Below, in pieces: positions 7,931 through 16,927 of a DNA stretch of 49,243 nt (its first letter is position 1; each line of letters begins with the position of its first letter). A model generated the notes under the pieces. It did no database searches. It worked only from the letters and a program-made list of their open reading frames with translations, and was not told where the DNA came from. The stretch is from Sphingomonas ginsenosidimutans (lineage in GTDB: Bacteria; Pseudomonadota; Alphaproteobacteria; Sphingomonadales; Sphingomonadaceae), in the NCBI RefSeq assembly GCF_002374835.1, contig NZ_NWVD01000014.1:1-49243 (forward strand), read 5' to 3'. Made by a program: the position numbers and the translations under genes.

Positions 7931-10735
7931 TCAAAAGACCACGCTGGTCCGCAACAGGAAGGTGCGGCCCGGCTCCATATAATCCTTCTGATAGCTCGGA
8001 TTGTCGCCCTTGGTCGTGTAATAGCGCCAGTCGTTGAGCAGGTTCGCCACATCGAAATCGACCGCGACCCGCGACGACAGCGTGACGCGGGAGTGGAAAT
8101 CGACGCTGCGATTGTGCTGGACCCATTTGTCTACGGCGTTGTCGCGCAGATCCTCGATATATTTCCCGCGATAATTATACGACAGCTTCATCTGTACGAC
8201 GTCGTTCTGATAGGTGATCGCCGCATTGTAGAGCAGGTGCGGCGTGTTCACGAAGCGCATCTTGCGCCCTTCGCGATACGCCTGGCCGCTGTCGGCGGCG
8301 CTGTGCTGCACCGTGACATTGCCCTCCAGCCCGAAGCCGTCGAACGGCGGGGCCAGTCCGCGCAACTGCTTGATGACGTTCAGTTCGATACCATAGAGAT
8401 CGGCGGTCTTGCCGTTCTGCGGCTGGGTGACCTCGATCGTGCCCTGTCGGGTGTCGGCGTTGATCTGGTTGCCGTTGGTGAAGATGAAATGATCGATATG
8501 CTTGTAGAAGGTGGCGGCCGATACCATGCTCGCCGCATCGGGATACCATTCCGCCGACAGGTCCAGATTGGTCGAGCGGGCCGGCTTCAGGTCCGGATTG
8601 CCGCGGCTGATCGACACCACCTCCCGCGTCGCGGGGTCGCGCGTGATCGACTGGCCTGACGACAGGTTGCCATATTCGGGCGGCGAATAGCCGGTCCATA
8701 CGGCGGCGCGGACGACATGCTGCCCGTCGGGGCGCCAATTGGCGGTGACGCTGGGCAACAGCAGCGTATAGCCGCGCGACGTGCTGTCGAAGCCGCTGGC
8801 CGCGCCATCGTCGGACCAGAAGCGATTGTAGGTGTCGCGGTGCTCGACGCGCGCGCCGGCGACGACCCCGATGTCGCCGATCTTCAAATTGGCCAGCGCA
8901 TAGCCGGCATAGATGGTCTCGCGCGCGTTCTTGTCGTCACGCAGCAGCGCGGTCCCCGTAACGCGATTGCCGGGCTGCGCGGCGATGGCGGCGGTAATCG
9001 CGGAAATGACCGCCTGACGGCCCATCACCGCACCGTAATAATATTCGCCGTGGAGAATGCTGCGCACCTCCTTCTGGATCAGCCCCGACGCCGCCAGCGA
9101 CTTGCCGTCGAGCGGAGTACCGGAGAAATCACCTTCCCAGACCGGCGTCGAATCGTAGCTGCGCGACGAACGCATCCACTTCGCGCCGACCTGGAGATGA
9201 TCGATCAGCCCGCCGAGATCGTAACGCGCGTCGACCTTCCCGGCCCAGCGGTCGTCGCTCTGCTTCCAGCGGCTCAGGCTCGCGCTGTCGAAGGGGAGCA
9301 GCGAGGGGTCGCGTTCGACGTTGACCGCATAGGCCGGCATTCCCGGATGCGGGAAGCGCGGATCGTGCGACACCCAGTCGAGACCCGTGGCGTTCAGCGG
9401 ATAGGTGCAGGCGTCGCAATTGTAGCCGACGCTGTACGAGCCGGGCTGTATCTGATCGCCGAAGCTGTAGCTGAGGTCGTAGGTGAGCTTCAGCCGGCCG
9501 AACGCGCTGTTGCCGCCGATCTGGACGGTCGCCAGTTGCTGACGCACGTCCTGCGTTTCGAAGCTGCGCGCGAACTGGAAGATCTTCGGATCCCACACGC
9601 CCGACCGCCCGTTGAGCGACCAATATTGCTGCGACTTGCGATCGGCGTCGGTGATCCGGCCATCGCCATCGGCATCGACGATCTGCCCCGTCGTATAGCC
9701 ATAGATGTTGCCAAGTTTGGCATCGTGCCCGGTAATCATGTCCTCGGGCTGGCGTAAGCTGGTATTTTCGGGGTCCACCTGGGTCAGCCGCGCGCTCTTG
9801 CGGTTGCGATAGTCGGTGTAATCGTTCGTCCCGACCTTGTCCGCGCGGGCGTATTGGCCGCGCAGATAGAGCTGTGTCGTCTCGCCATGATAGTCGAACG
9901 ACAGGTTCCCGCCCCAGCGGGTCTGCTCGAAGCGTCGATAGTCAAGGTCGATGCCCGGCAGGTGCATATTGTCCTGCGAGATCGTCTCCGTGGAATTCTT
10001 GCGCCAGATATACGGCTCCCACTCGCCGTCATTCTCGGTTTCCTGGCTGTTGCCGTTTGAAACACCGTAATTGGCCGACAGGAAAATGCCGAAGCGATCG
10101 TCGGCGAAGCGCCCGCCGATATCGAACTGGCCCTGGTACAGCGCGGCCTTCTCGCCGGCGCTCCGCGCATTGCTGTTGAACCCGCCGCTCAGCCAGGCAC
10201 GCATCACCTTGGCATCCTTGAAGTCGAACGCGGTCGGCGTGCGGAAGTTGATCGTGCCCCCGATCGCATCGCCATCCTGATCGGGGGTCAGCGTCTTGGT
10301 AACGCGGATTTCGGCGAGACCGTAGGGCGGCAGCAGGTTCAGCGACACGTCGCGGCTGCCCGGATCGGTCTGCGCCACGCGAACGCCGTTGATGAAGGTT
10401 GCGTTATAGGTGCCGGAAAGGCCGCGAACCGTGACATACTGGCCTTCGCCGGTTTCCTGATTCACGATCACGCTGACGCCCGGGACGCGGGCCAGCGCGT
10501 CGGCGACGGTGGCATCGGGAATCTTGCCGAGATCGTCGGCGCTGATGACCTCGACCACGGACACCGCGGATTTCTTCGCCTCCAGTGCCCTCTGGGCGCT
10601 GAGCCGCTGGCCGTTGACGACGATGTCTTGACCTTCGGTATCCTCGGCATGGGCGATGGCCGGTGCCAGCATCGCCAATATCGTGCCGCCCAGAACCACG
10701 ACGCGCATCCGCTTCAAACGTGTGAATTGCTGCAT
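7931..10735 (-). CDS. TonB-dependent outer-membrane receptor of the phosphonate locus
   Basis: The 934-residue protein has an N-terminal signal peptide (MQQFTRLKRMRVVVLGGTI followed by a hydrophobic run and an AHA-E cleavage-like site). A TonB-box-like DIVVNGQR comes next, then a plug domain (ISADDLGKIPDATVADALAR, VTVRGLSGTYNATFINGVR) and a long beta-barrel ending in phenylalanine (RTSVVF), the outer-membrane insertion signature. It imports a ligand across the outer membrane using TonB energy. The ATG at 10735 is chosen because GGGGGAAG precedes it and the signal peptide starts there; the frame stays open further upstream. An EF-hand-like DADGDGRITDAD occurs in the barrel at about residue 354. 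It shares the locus and the putative operator with the phospholipase operon, so a phosphonate or phospholipid-derived ligand is likely but unproven. Confidence 0.92.
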   Translation of the reverse strand: MQQFTRLKRMRVVVLGGTILAMLAPAIAHAEDTEGQDIVVNGQRLSAQRALEAKKSAVSVVEVISADDLGKIPDATVADALARVPGVSVIVNQETGEGQYVTVRGLSGTYNATFINGVRVAQTDPGSRDVSLNLLPPYGLAEIRVTKTLTPDQDGDAIGGTINFRTPTAFDFKDAKVMRAWLSGGFNSNARSAGEKAALYQGQFDIGGRFADDRFGIFLSANYGVSNGNSQETENDGEWEPYIWRKNSTETISQDNMHLPGIDLDYRRFEQTRWGGNLSFDYHGETTQLYLRGQYARADKVGTNDYTDYRNRKSARLTQVDPENTSLRQPEDMITGHDAKLGNIYGYTTGQIVDADGDGRITDADRKSQQYWSLNGRSGVWDPKIFQFARSFETQDVRQQLATVQIGGNSAFGRLKLTYDLSYSFGDQIQPGSYSVGYNCDACTYPLNATGLDWVSHDPRFPHPGMPAYAVNVERDPSLLPFDSASLSRWKQSDDRWAGKVDARYDLGGLIDHLQVGAKWMRSSRSYDSTPVWEGDFSGTPLDGKSLAASGLIQKEVRSILHGEYYYGAVMGRQAVISAITAAIAAQPGNRVTGTALLRDDKNARETIYAGYALANLKIGDIGVVAGARVEHRDTYNRFWSDDGAASGFDSTSRGYTLLLPSVTANWRPDGQHVVRAAVWTGYSPPEYGNLSSGQSITRDPATREVVSISRGNPDLKPARSTNLDLSAEWYPDAASMVSAATFYKHIDHFIFTNGNQINADTRQGTIEVTQPQNGKTADLYGIELNVIKQLRGLAPPFDGFGLEGNVTVQHSAADSGQAYREGRKMRFVNTPHLLYNAAITYQNDVVQMKLSYNYRGKYIEDLRDNAVDKWVQHNRSVDFHSRVTLSSRVAVDFDVANLLNDWRYYTTKGDNPSYQKDYMEPGRTFLLRTSVVF

Positions 10736-10893
10736 GACTTCCCCCACGCCGTCACGGCGGCGCTCCGATCCTGTCGCTGGGACGAGCGGGGACGCGCGCC
10801 GATGACAGCCGGTGCAGCTGCCGCCGACGTTGAATGCGTCATGGCTGATCATACCCGCAGCAAGAACAGCAGCGACATGCCCTCGCTGAAAAC

Positions 10894-10905
10894 TGGTATA
10901 GTCCA
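10894..10905. promoter_or_regulatory. Putative GntR/PhnF-type operator upstream of the TonB receptor
   Basis: TGGTATAGTCCA, an imperfect TGG-N6-CCA palindrome, lies between the HD gene stop and the receptor start, about 160 bases before the receptor ATG. The exact reverse complement, with matching flanking bases (TGGTATAGTCCARTTATGA overall), recurs in front of the phospholipase operon at 11620-11631. The two copies are in the same orientation relative to the receptor and the phospholipase genes. The sequence closely resembles the TGGT-type sites bound by PhnF-family regulators. Confidence 0.65.
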
Positions 10906-10964
10906 ATTATGATTACAGGTTGGCGACAGTCGCACCTTCTGGAGATGATTCCGAGCAACCCTCT

Positions 10965-11534
10965 TTATTCATGTCGGACTTTTGTCGAAATCAGGGCGTC
11001 GAGTAGCGGGCGATAGGATTCGAGGGCGGCGACAGGGCAGCCGGTACGCTTCCCCCAATCGTCGAAGCGGCGCAGCAGGATCGCCTCCGCGAAGAAGGGT
11101 TCGGCGCGAAATCGCACGACTTCCTCATCGGTCATGGCGCCGCCCTGTACCGCGAGGCTCGACAGCGAGGCGTCGCTGAGCGTCGCGCGATAACCGGCGT
11201 CGACCGCACACAGATAGCGCTTGGCGGCAACATGCAGCCGGATCGGCTCTGTGACGGTCGGGGGGAAGCAGGTCGCCAAGGCCCGTGCGCCGATATCTTC
11301 GTGCCGGGCGTCGATGCCGTAATGTTCGCCGTCGTTTCCGGCGGGTTCCAGCAGTCGCCCGATATCGTGGAGCAGGGCGGCGGCGACCAACGTGTCGGCG
11401 CAGTCGTGGTCCACCGCCAATTGCGCGCATTGCAGCGCGTGGTCGATCTGCGTGACGTTTTCGCCGTAACTCTCTGCGCCGTGCCGGGCGAACGTGGCGA
11501 AGATCTCCGCCACCATCGAATCGGGGTATAACAT
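10965..11534 (-). CDS. HD-domain protein, PhnZ-like / phosphonate-operon type
   Basis: The 189-residue protein has an HD metal-binding fold. Y23 and H32 lie in ESYGENVTQIDHAL, the HD pair H56-D57 in ALLHDIGR, H78 in DARHEDIG, H101 with K105 in RLHVAAKRY, and a late aspartate in RRFDDWGK (158/159). This pattern matches the mixed-valence di-iron oxygenases related to PhnZ and the HD proteins recurrent in phosphonate operons. PhnZ cleaves the C-P bond of hydroxylated 2-aminoethylphosphonate, giving glycine and phosphate. No PhnY-type hydroxylase is visible in the window, so the substrate is open. The gene is divergent from the phospholipase operon and shares its operator region. Confidence 0.75.
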   Translation of the reverse strand: MLYPDSMVAEIFATFARHGAESYGENVTQIDHALQCAQLAVDHDCADTLVAAALLHDIGRLLEPAGNDGEHYGIDARHEDIGARALATCFPPTVTEPIRLHVAAKRYLCAVDAGYRATLSDASLSSLAVQGGAMTDEEVVRFRAEPFFAEAILLRRFDDWGKRTGCPVAALESYRPLLDALISTKVRHE

Positions 11535-11619
11535 TCTGCCTCCGTCATGCGCCGATGTCTGAGGGCCATCTGGCGGAATGATCGCCTCCCCGACCCAGCC
11601 GTCGTCAAAACGTCATAAC

Positions 11620-11631
11620 TGGACTATACCA
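11620..11631. promoter_or_regulatory. Putative operator in the divergent HD-protein/phospholipase promoter region
   Basis: TGGACTATACCA is the exact reverse complement of the site at 10894-10905, and the similarity extends outward (TCATAAYTGGACTATACCA). It ends 30 bases before the phospholipase ATG and about 86 bases from the start of the HD gene, so a bound protein could control both directions. The recurrence of a 12-bp palindrome at the two promoter regions of one locus is the main evidence that it is an operator for the local GntR protein. Confidence 0.65.
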
Positions 11632-11660
11632 AAAAGCACAGGCGTTTTCTGGGAGTCTGA

Positions 11661-13790
11661 ATGATGGGCGCGACCGACCGGCGCGATCTTCTGAAATGGG
11701 CCGGCGGCCTGGGCATGGCGAGCCTGTGGCCCTCGCTGGTGGCACGCGCGCGCGATATCCCGGCGGCACGCCGTACCGGCACGATCGAGGACGTGCAGCA
11801 CATCGTCGTGCATATGCAGGAGAACCGGGCGTTCGATCATTATCTGGGCATGCTGAACGGCGTGCGCGGATTCGGCGATCCGCGTCCGCTGCGGCTGGCG
11901 GGCGGGCGCAGCGTCTTCGCGCAACCCTCGGCCGAACATCCCGACGGCCATGTCCTGCCCTATCATGGCGATTCGCGTACCACGCGCTCGTTCGCGGTCG
12001 ACGGCGCCGACCAGTCACATGTCGAGAATATGCACATCTTCGATCGCGGGCGCTTCGGCCGTTGGGGACACAGCGGTGAACTCCACAACCGGATGCTGCA
12101 TTACGGGCCGGGCGATCTCCCTTTCTATTACGCGCTCGCCGACGCCTTCACGGTCTGCGACGCCTATCATTGTTCGACGATGACGCAGACTTATCCGAAC
12201 CGGCTGCACCTGTTCAGCGGGTGCAACGGCGGCGGGACGGTGGGTGGCGACCCGGAGATGCACAATTACGGCGAGGACGAAACGCCCAGCGCCGACATGG
12301 CGACCGACAAGCCGCTGCGCGCCGACGCCTATCGCTGGACCAGCTATGCGGAGCGGCTGCAGGCGGCGGGGATCGGCTGGAAAGTCTATCAGGAATACGA
12401 CAATTTCGGCGACAACCTGCTGTCGGTCTTCCCCGCGTTCCGCCCGTGCGATCCCCGGTCCGAGCTGTACCGGCGCGGGCGGACCTGGGTCAGCGAGCAT
12501 GAGAGCGGCCCCGATCGCACACGCTCGGACGGCGATCAGCTGGTCGCGGCGTTCCGGCGCGACGTGGCAGCGGGGGCGCTGCCGCAGATCTCGTGGATCG
12601 TGTCCGCCGCCGCCTTATCCGAACATCCCACCGCCGAGCCGGCGCGCGGCGAGCATCTGACAGCCCGGCTGATCGAGGCGCTAATCGATCACCCCGAGAC
12701 GTTCGCGAAGACCGTCTTTATCCTTACCTACGACGAGGCCGGCGGGCTGTTCGATCACATGCCGCCGCCGGTGCCGCCGATCGGGCGTTATCGCGGCCAT
12801 TCGACCGTCTCCACCGTCGGCGAGGCGAAGGATTATCGTGGCACCGATCTCGCCGGGGGCGAGGCGCATCCGATCGGGCTGGGCATCCGCGTGCCCACGA
12901 TCATCGTATCGCCCTGGACGAGCGGCGGGCACGTCTGTTCGCAGCTGTTCGATCACACGTCGATCCTGCGCTTCATGGAGCGGCGGTTCGGTGTCGCCGA
13001 GCCGAACATCAGCGCGTGGCGCCGATCGGTCTGCGGCGACCTGACCAGCGCGTTCGACTTCGCCGCGCCGGCCGGACCACCGCCCCGTCCGCTGCCGCCG
13101 ACCGGCGACGTGCAGGAACGGATCGCGCGTTCGCTGGCCGGCACCGCCAACACGATCCCGGCGCGACAGATCGCCGCTACCCCGCTGCCGGGCCAGCGCA
13201 GCCATCGCCCGCTGCCCTATGCCGTCGATCTGATCGCCGCCGCCACACCGCAGGGGGAAGTTCGGTTGGAGTTCGTGAACAGAGGCTCCGTCGGCGCGAC
13301 CTTCACCGTCCACGACAATCACGATCGCGAGGAGCCATGGCATTTCACCATCGGCGCGGGCGCCCGCCACGCGACGACGGGATTCGGCACCGTCGCGACC
13401 GGCTATGACCTGACCGTGCGCGGGCCGAACGGCTTCTGGCGCCGGATCGCGGCGGGGGTGGAGGCCGCCGCGTCACCGATCGTCGACGTCGCGCCGCACC
13501 GTGACGGACTCGCGCTGACCATCCGCAATCCCGACGCCGCACCGGCCGCGATGCAGGTCGCGATGGACGCGCGTTATCCCGTCACCGGTGCACGAAAGCG
13601 CGCGATCATCGTGCCGCCCGGCGCCGAACGGCGCATCGTCTGGCCGCTGACCGCCAGCGACCACTGGTACGACCTGACCCTGACGCGCGACGGCGATACC
13701 GGCTATCTGTACCGCGTTGCGGGCAAGGTCGAGACCGGCCGCACGGGGCGCACCGATCCCGGCATCGGTGCGATGCAGGTGACGGCATGA
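11661..13790 (+). CDS. Tat-exported phospholipase C (phosphocholine-specific type)
   Basis: The 709-residue protein starts with a twin-arginine signal (DRRDLLKWAGGLGMASLWP) and continues into the phosphoesterase family domain: IVVHMQENRAFDHYLGML (about 49-64), HSGELHNRMLHYG, and the metal/active-site stretch FILTYDEAGGLFDHMPPP. The C-terminal 200 residues form beta-sandwich repeats, as in bacterial non-haemolytic phospholipase C of about 700 residues. These enzymes hydrolyse phosphocholine head groups of phosphatidylcholine or sphingomyelin outside the cytoplasm. A GGGAG box nine bases upstream supports the ATG at 11661. The stop overlaps the acid phosphatase start (ATGA). The neighbours are phosphonate enzymes, so a phosphonolipid may be the relevant substrate; that is inference. 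Confidence 0.9.
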   Translation: MMGATDRRDLLKWAGGLGMASLWPSLVARARDIPAARRTGTIEDVQHIVVHMQENRAFDHYLGMLNGVRGFGDPRPLRLAGGRSVFAQPSAEHPDGHVLPYHGDSRTTRSFAVDGADQSHVENMHIFDRGRFGRWGHSGELHNRMLHYGPGDLPFYYALADAFTVCDAYHCSTMTQTYPNRLHLFSGCNGGGTVGGDPEMHNYGEDETPSADMATDKPLRADAYRWTSYAERLQAAGIGWKVYQEYDNFGDNLLSVFPAFRPCDPRSELYRRGRTWVSEHESGPDRTRSDGDQLVAAFRRDVAAGALPQISWIVSAAALSEHPTAEPARGEHLTARLIEALIDHPETFAKTVFILTYDEAGGLFDHMPPPVPPIGRYRGHSTVSTVGEAKDYRGTDLAGGEAHPIGLGIRVPTIIVSPWTSGGHVCSQLFDHTSILRFMERRFGVAEPNISAWRRSVCGDLTSAFDFAAPAGPPPRPLPPTGDVQERIARSLAGTANTIPARQIAATPLPGQRSHRPLPYAVDLIAAATPQGEVRLEFVNRGSVGATFTVHDNHDREEPWHFTIGAGARHATTGFGTVATGYDLTVRGPNGFWRRIAAGVEAAASPIVDVAPHRDGLALTIRNPDAAPAAMQVAMDARYPVTGARKRAIIVPPGAERRIVWPLTASDHWYDLTLTRDGDTGYLYRVAGKVETGRTGRTDPGIGAMQVTA

Positions 13791-14548
13791 TCCGGCGGGC
13801 GTCGCTCGCCACGCTGGCGTTGCTGACCGCCAGTGCCGCGCCGCCCCAGCCGGGACGCTATCTCGACAGGGACCAATTCCCCGATGGCATGGCGGTCCTG
13901 CCGCCCCCGCCGGCTTCAGGCAGCCCGGCCGCGCAGCTCGATCGGCAGATCTTCCGCGAGACGCGGTCGCTGGCCGGTTCGCCGCGCTGGCGGATCGCGA
14001 CCGACGACGTGACCAACGAACCGCTGGATCGTTATGGCTGCGCGATGAGCCTGCGGGTCGATGCGCGCACCGCGCCCGTCACCGCTCGCCTGCTCGACCG
14101 CGCGAGCGCCGCGCCGGTCGTCGACCCGGTCAAGCGCACCTATCAGGTGCGCCGGCCGTATCTCGACGAACCGGATGCACCGATCTGTGAGGCGAAGACC
14201 GCGCATCTGGCCGGCAACGGCGATTACCCTTCCGGTCACACGGCGGCGGGCTGGCTGGAGGCGCTGATCCTCGCCGAACTGCTGCCCGATCGCGCCGGCG
14301 CGATCCTGGCGCGGGGACGCGCCTACGGCGAAAGCCGCGCCGTGTGCGGATCGCATTCGCTGAGCGCCGTACAGGCAGGCTATCTCGCCGGTGCCACGGC
14401 CTATGCCGCGCTCCATGCGAGCGCCGCATTCCGCCGCGACATGGCGCTGGCGCGGGCCGAACTCGCCCGCCTGCGCCGACGGGCCGCCCCACCCGACCCC
14501 GCGATATGCGCGGCGCAAACGTCCGCCCTGGCGGAGCGTCCGTGGTGA
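13787..14548 (+). CDS. Class A-like acid phosphatase (PAP2 fold), secreted
   Basis: The 253-residue protein has a short signal peptide ending about ASAAPPQ. The PhoN-type vanadium-haloperoxidase-fold motifs follow: KRTYQVRRP (116-124), PSGHT (148-152) and GESRAVCGSH (182-190). In the third motif the family has SRxxxGxHxxxD; here the last position is alanine (A194) instead of aspartate, the residue that normally supports the nucleophilic histidine H190. Activity may therefore be reduced or altered. It would release phosphate from phosphomonoesters in the periplasm, for example phosphocholine set free by the phospholipase. The gene overlaps the phospholipase at its start and the permease at its end, so the operon is coupled. 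Confidence 0.85.
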   Translation: MIRRASLATLALLTASAAPPQPGRYLDRDQFPDGMAVLPPPPASGSPAAQLDRQIFRETRSLAGSPRWRIATDDVTNEPLDRYGCAMSLRVDARTAPVTARLLDRASAAPVVDPVKRTYQVRRPYLDEPDAPICEAKTAHLAGNGDYPSGHTAAGWLEALILAELLPDRAGAILARGRAYGESRAVCGSHSLSAVQAGYLAGATAYAALHASAAFRRDMALARAELARLRRRAAPPDPAICAAQTSALAERPW

Positions 14549-15828
14549 GCCGCCCCGGCGACGATAGCCAGACCTCGCGCCTGTCGCTGGCGCTGGGCGG
14601 ACTGGCGGCGTTCGCGGTCTATTTCGCGATGTACGCCTTTCGCAAACCCTTTGCGGCGGCGACCTATATCGACGTCGCGGGCTGGCATGGCGCGATCGAC
14701 TACAAGACCGCGCTGCTCATCGCGCAGGTTTTGGGCTACGCCCTGTCGAAGCTGATTGGCGTGCGCGTGATCGCAGAGGCGGGGCGGGAGGCGCGGGCGC
14801 GGCTGATCCTCGCGCTGATCGCCGCCTCGTGGATCGCGCTCGTCCTGTTCGCCCTGATCCCGGCCCCCTGGAACGTCGTGTGCCTGTTCCTAAACGGCCT
14901 GCCGCTGGGACTGATCTGGGGACTGGTGTTCGGCTATGTCGAGGGGCGACGCGCCTCCGAATTGCTCGGCGCGATGCTGTGCGCCAGCTTCATCCTGTCG
15001 TCGGGGGTGGTCAAATCGGCCGCGACCCTGCTGATGGCGGCCGGCGTGTCCGAATGGTGGATGCCGGCGGCGACCGGTCTGGCCTTCACCCCGCTGCTGC
15101 TGATCGCGCTCTGGCAGCTGGAGCGGCTGCCGCCGCCCGATGCGCGCGACCGCGCCGAACGGGTGGAGCGCGTGCCGATGCCGGCGGCGGGACGGGCGGC
15201 CTTCTGGCGGGCGCACGGCGGGACGCTGACGATGCTGGTGCTCGCCTATACGCTGCTGACCGCGATGCGCGACGTGCGGGACAATTTTTCCGCGGAGATC
15301 TGGGCCGCGCTGGGACGCGGCGGGCAGGCGACCTTGTTCACGCTCAGCGAGCTGCCGGTGGCGGTGGTGACGCTGGGGGTGCTGGGGGCACTGATGCTGG
15401 TGCGCGACAATCGCCGCGCGCTGCTGGCGATGCACGCGCTGATCGCCGCCGGCGCGGTGATCCTCGGCACGGCGACGCTAGCCTTCCAGGCCGGGATGCT
15501 GTCGCCACTGGCATGGATGACCCTGACGGGCGCGGGGCTGTATCTCGCCTACACCCCGTTCAACGCGATGCTCTTCGACCGGATGATCGCGGCGATCGGC
15601 ACGGCGGCCAATGCAGGCTTCCTGATCTACATCGCCGATTCGTCGGGCTATGCGGGCAGCGTCGCGCTGCTGCTCGCGCGCAGCATCGCCGCGCCGCATC
15701 TCGAATGGCTCGGCTTCTTCGAACGCTGCAGCTATGCGACCGCGTTCATCGTGCTGGTACTGACCGGATTGTCGGCGCTGCGCTTCCTCTCCGCGCCGCT
15801 GGAAGGACGACGCCATGCAACGATATGA
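14545..15828 (+). CDS. MFS permease, organophosphate/DUF5690-like
   Basis: A 12-helix-type membrane protein of about 427 residues. It begins SRPGDDSQTSRLSLALGGL and continues with AFAVYFAMYAFRKPFAAATY; the YAFRKPF segment resembles the YxxRxP-like first helix of UhpC/GlpT-type organophosphate antiporters. The remaining hydrophobic helices are evenly spaced to the end, with a cytoplasmic loop near LPPPDARDRAERVERV. I prefer the GTG at 14545, which has GGAG eight bases upstream and overlaps the phosphatase stop; a GTG at 14542 and an ATG at 14506 are alternatives. It probably brings the phosphonate or phosphate-ester product of the upstream hydrolases into the cytoplasm for the next two enzymes. 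The substrate is inferred from context. Confidence 0.8.
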   Translation: MSRPGDDSQTSRLSLALGGLAAFAVYFAMYAFRKPFAAATYIDVAGWHGAIDYKTALLIAQVLGYALSKLIGVRVIAEAGREARARLILALIAASWIALVLFALIPAPWNVVCLFLNGLPLGLIWGLVFGYVEGRRASELLGAMLCASFILSSGVVKSAATLLMAAGVSEWWMPAATGLAFTPLLLIALWQLERLPPPDARDRAERVERVPMPAAGRAAFWRAHGGTLTMLVLAYTLLTAMRDVRDNFSAEIWAALGRGGQATLFTLSELPVAVVTLGVLGALMLVRDNRRALLAMHALIAAGAVILGTATLAFQAGMLSPLAWMTLTGAGLYLAYTPFNAMLFDRMIAAIGTAANAGFLIYIADSSGYAGSVALLLARSIAAPHLEWLGFFERCSYATAFIVLVLTGLSALRFLSAPLEGRRHATI

Positions 15829-16927
15829 TCTGGCGGTCGTCGGTGCGGGCATCGTCGGGCTGGCACATGCACTGGCCGCTGCCCGGCGCGGTCAGCGGGT
15901 CGTCGTGATCGATCGCGATGCCGCCGCCAATGGCGCGTCGATCCGCAACTTCGGCTTCGTCACGGTCACGGGGCAGGCGGCGGGCGACGTCTGGCAACTG
16001 GCGCGCCGCAGCGCCACGGTCTGGGCGGAGGTCGCCGAAGCGGCAGCGATCCCGATCGAGCAACGCGGGCTGCTGCTCACCGCACGCCGACCGGAGGCGG
16101 AAGCGGTCCTCGACGCCTTCCTCGCCACCGACATGGGCAGCGGATGCCGTCGCCTGTCACCCCGCGATCTCGCGCGCGACTGGCCGATGGTCGCCGACAT
16201 GCGCGCCGCCCTTTGGAGTCCGCACGACCTGCGGATCGAATCGCGCCTGGCGATCCCCCGCCTCGCCGCCTGGCTGCGGGAAGCGCATGGCGTGACCTTC
16301 GCCTATGGCACCGCCGTCCATGCGGTGGCGCAGGGACGGCTAGACACCGCCGAAGGCGCGGTCGCGGCGGACCGCATCGTCCTTTGTCCGGGCGACGACT
16401 GGGCGACGCTGTTTCCCGATGTCTATGCGGCGGCCGGCATCACGCGCTGCACGTTGCAGATGCTGCGGCTGGCACCGCCCGGCTGGCGGATCGCCGCGCC
16501 GGTGATGGGCGATCTCAGCATGGTCCGCTATGCCGGCTATGCCGACCTGCCCGAAGCGGCGGCGCTGCGCGCGCGGCTGGAGGTGGAGGCGGCGGAGATG
16601 CTGGCCGATGGCGTGCACCTCATCGTCGTCCAGAGCGCGGATGGCTCATTGATCGTCGGGGACAGCCATCATTATGCCGCGACACCCCCGCCCTTCGCCC
16701 CCGCCGCCGTGGAGGCGCGCATCCTCGCCGCCTATGCCGAGTGCCTGGGCACGCCGCCGCCGGTGATCGAGCGCTGGACCGGAACCTATGCGTGGGGCGC
16801 CCGCCATCATCTGATCGCCGCGCCTGCCCCCGATGTCAGGCTGGTGGTCGTGACCAGCGGAACCGGTGCCTCGACCGCCTTCGCGCTTGCCGAACGTGTG
16901 ATCGACGAATGGATAGGAATCGCATGA
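15815..16927 (+). CDS. FAD-dependent amine oxidoreductase of phosphonate operons (TIGR03364-like)
   Basis: The 370-residue protein belongs to the DAO/glycine-oxidase fold. The dinucleotide site is YDLAVVGAGIVGLAHALAAA (GAGIVG at 10-15), followed by VVVIDRD. GASIRNFGFVTVTGQ is typical of the phosphonate-associated subgroup, and the C-terminal FAD-contacting segment is VVVTSGTGASTAFALAERV. Such flavoenzymes recur beside phnX and oxidise 2-aminoethylphosphonate or N-methylated forms to phosphonoacetaldehyde. The gene overlaps the permease by 14 bases and phnX by 4, and no phnW transaminase is present. It is therefore the probable supplier of the PhnX substrate here. The exact amine is not determinable from sequence. 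Confidence 0.85.
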   Translation: MQRYDLAVVGAGIVGLAHALAAARRGQRVVVIDRDAAANGASIRNFGFVTVTGQAAGDVWQLARRSATVWAEVAEAAAIPIEQRGLLLTARRPEAEAVLDAFLATDMGSGCRRLSPRDLARDWPMVADMRAALWSPHDLRIESRLAIPRLAAWLREAHGVTFAYGTAVHAVAQGRLDTAEGAVAADRIVLCPGDDWATLFPDVYAAAGITRCTLQMLRLAPPGWRIAAPVMGDLSMVRYAGYADLPEAAALRARLEVEAAEMLADGVHLIVVQSADGSLIVGDSHHYAATPPPFAPAAVEARILAAYAECLGTPPPVIERWTGTYAWGARHHLIAAPAPDVRLVVVTSGTGASTAFALAERVIDEWIGIA

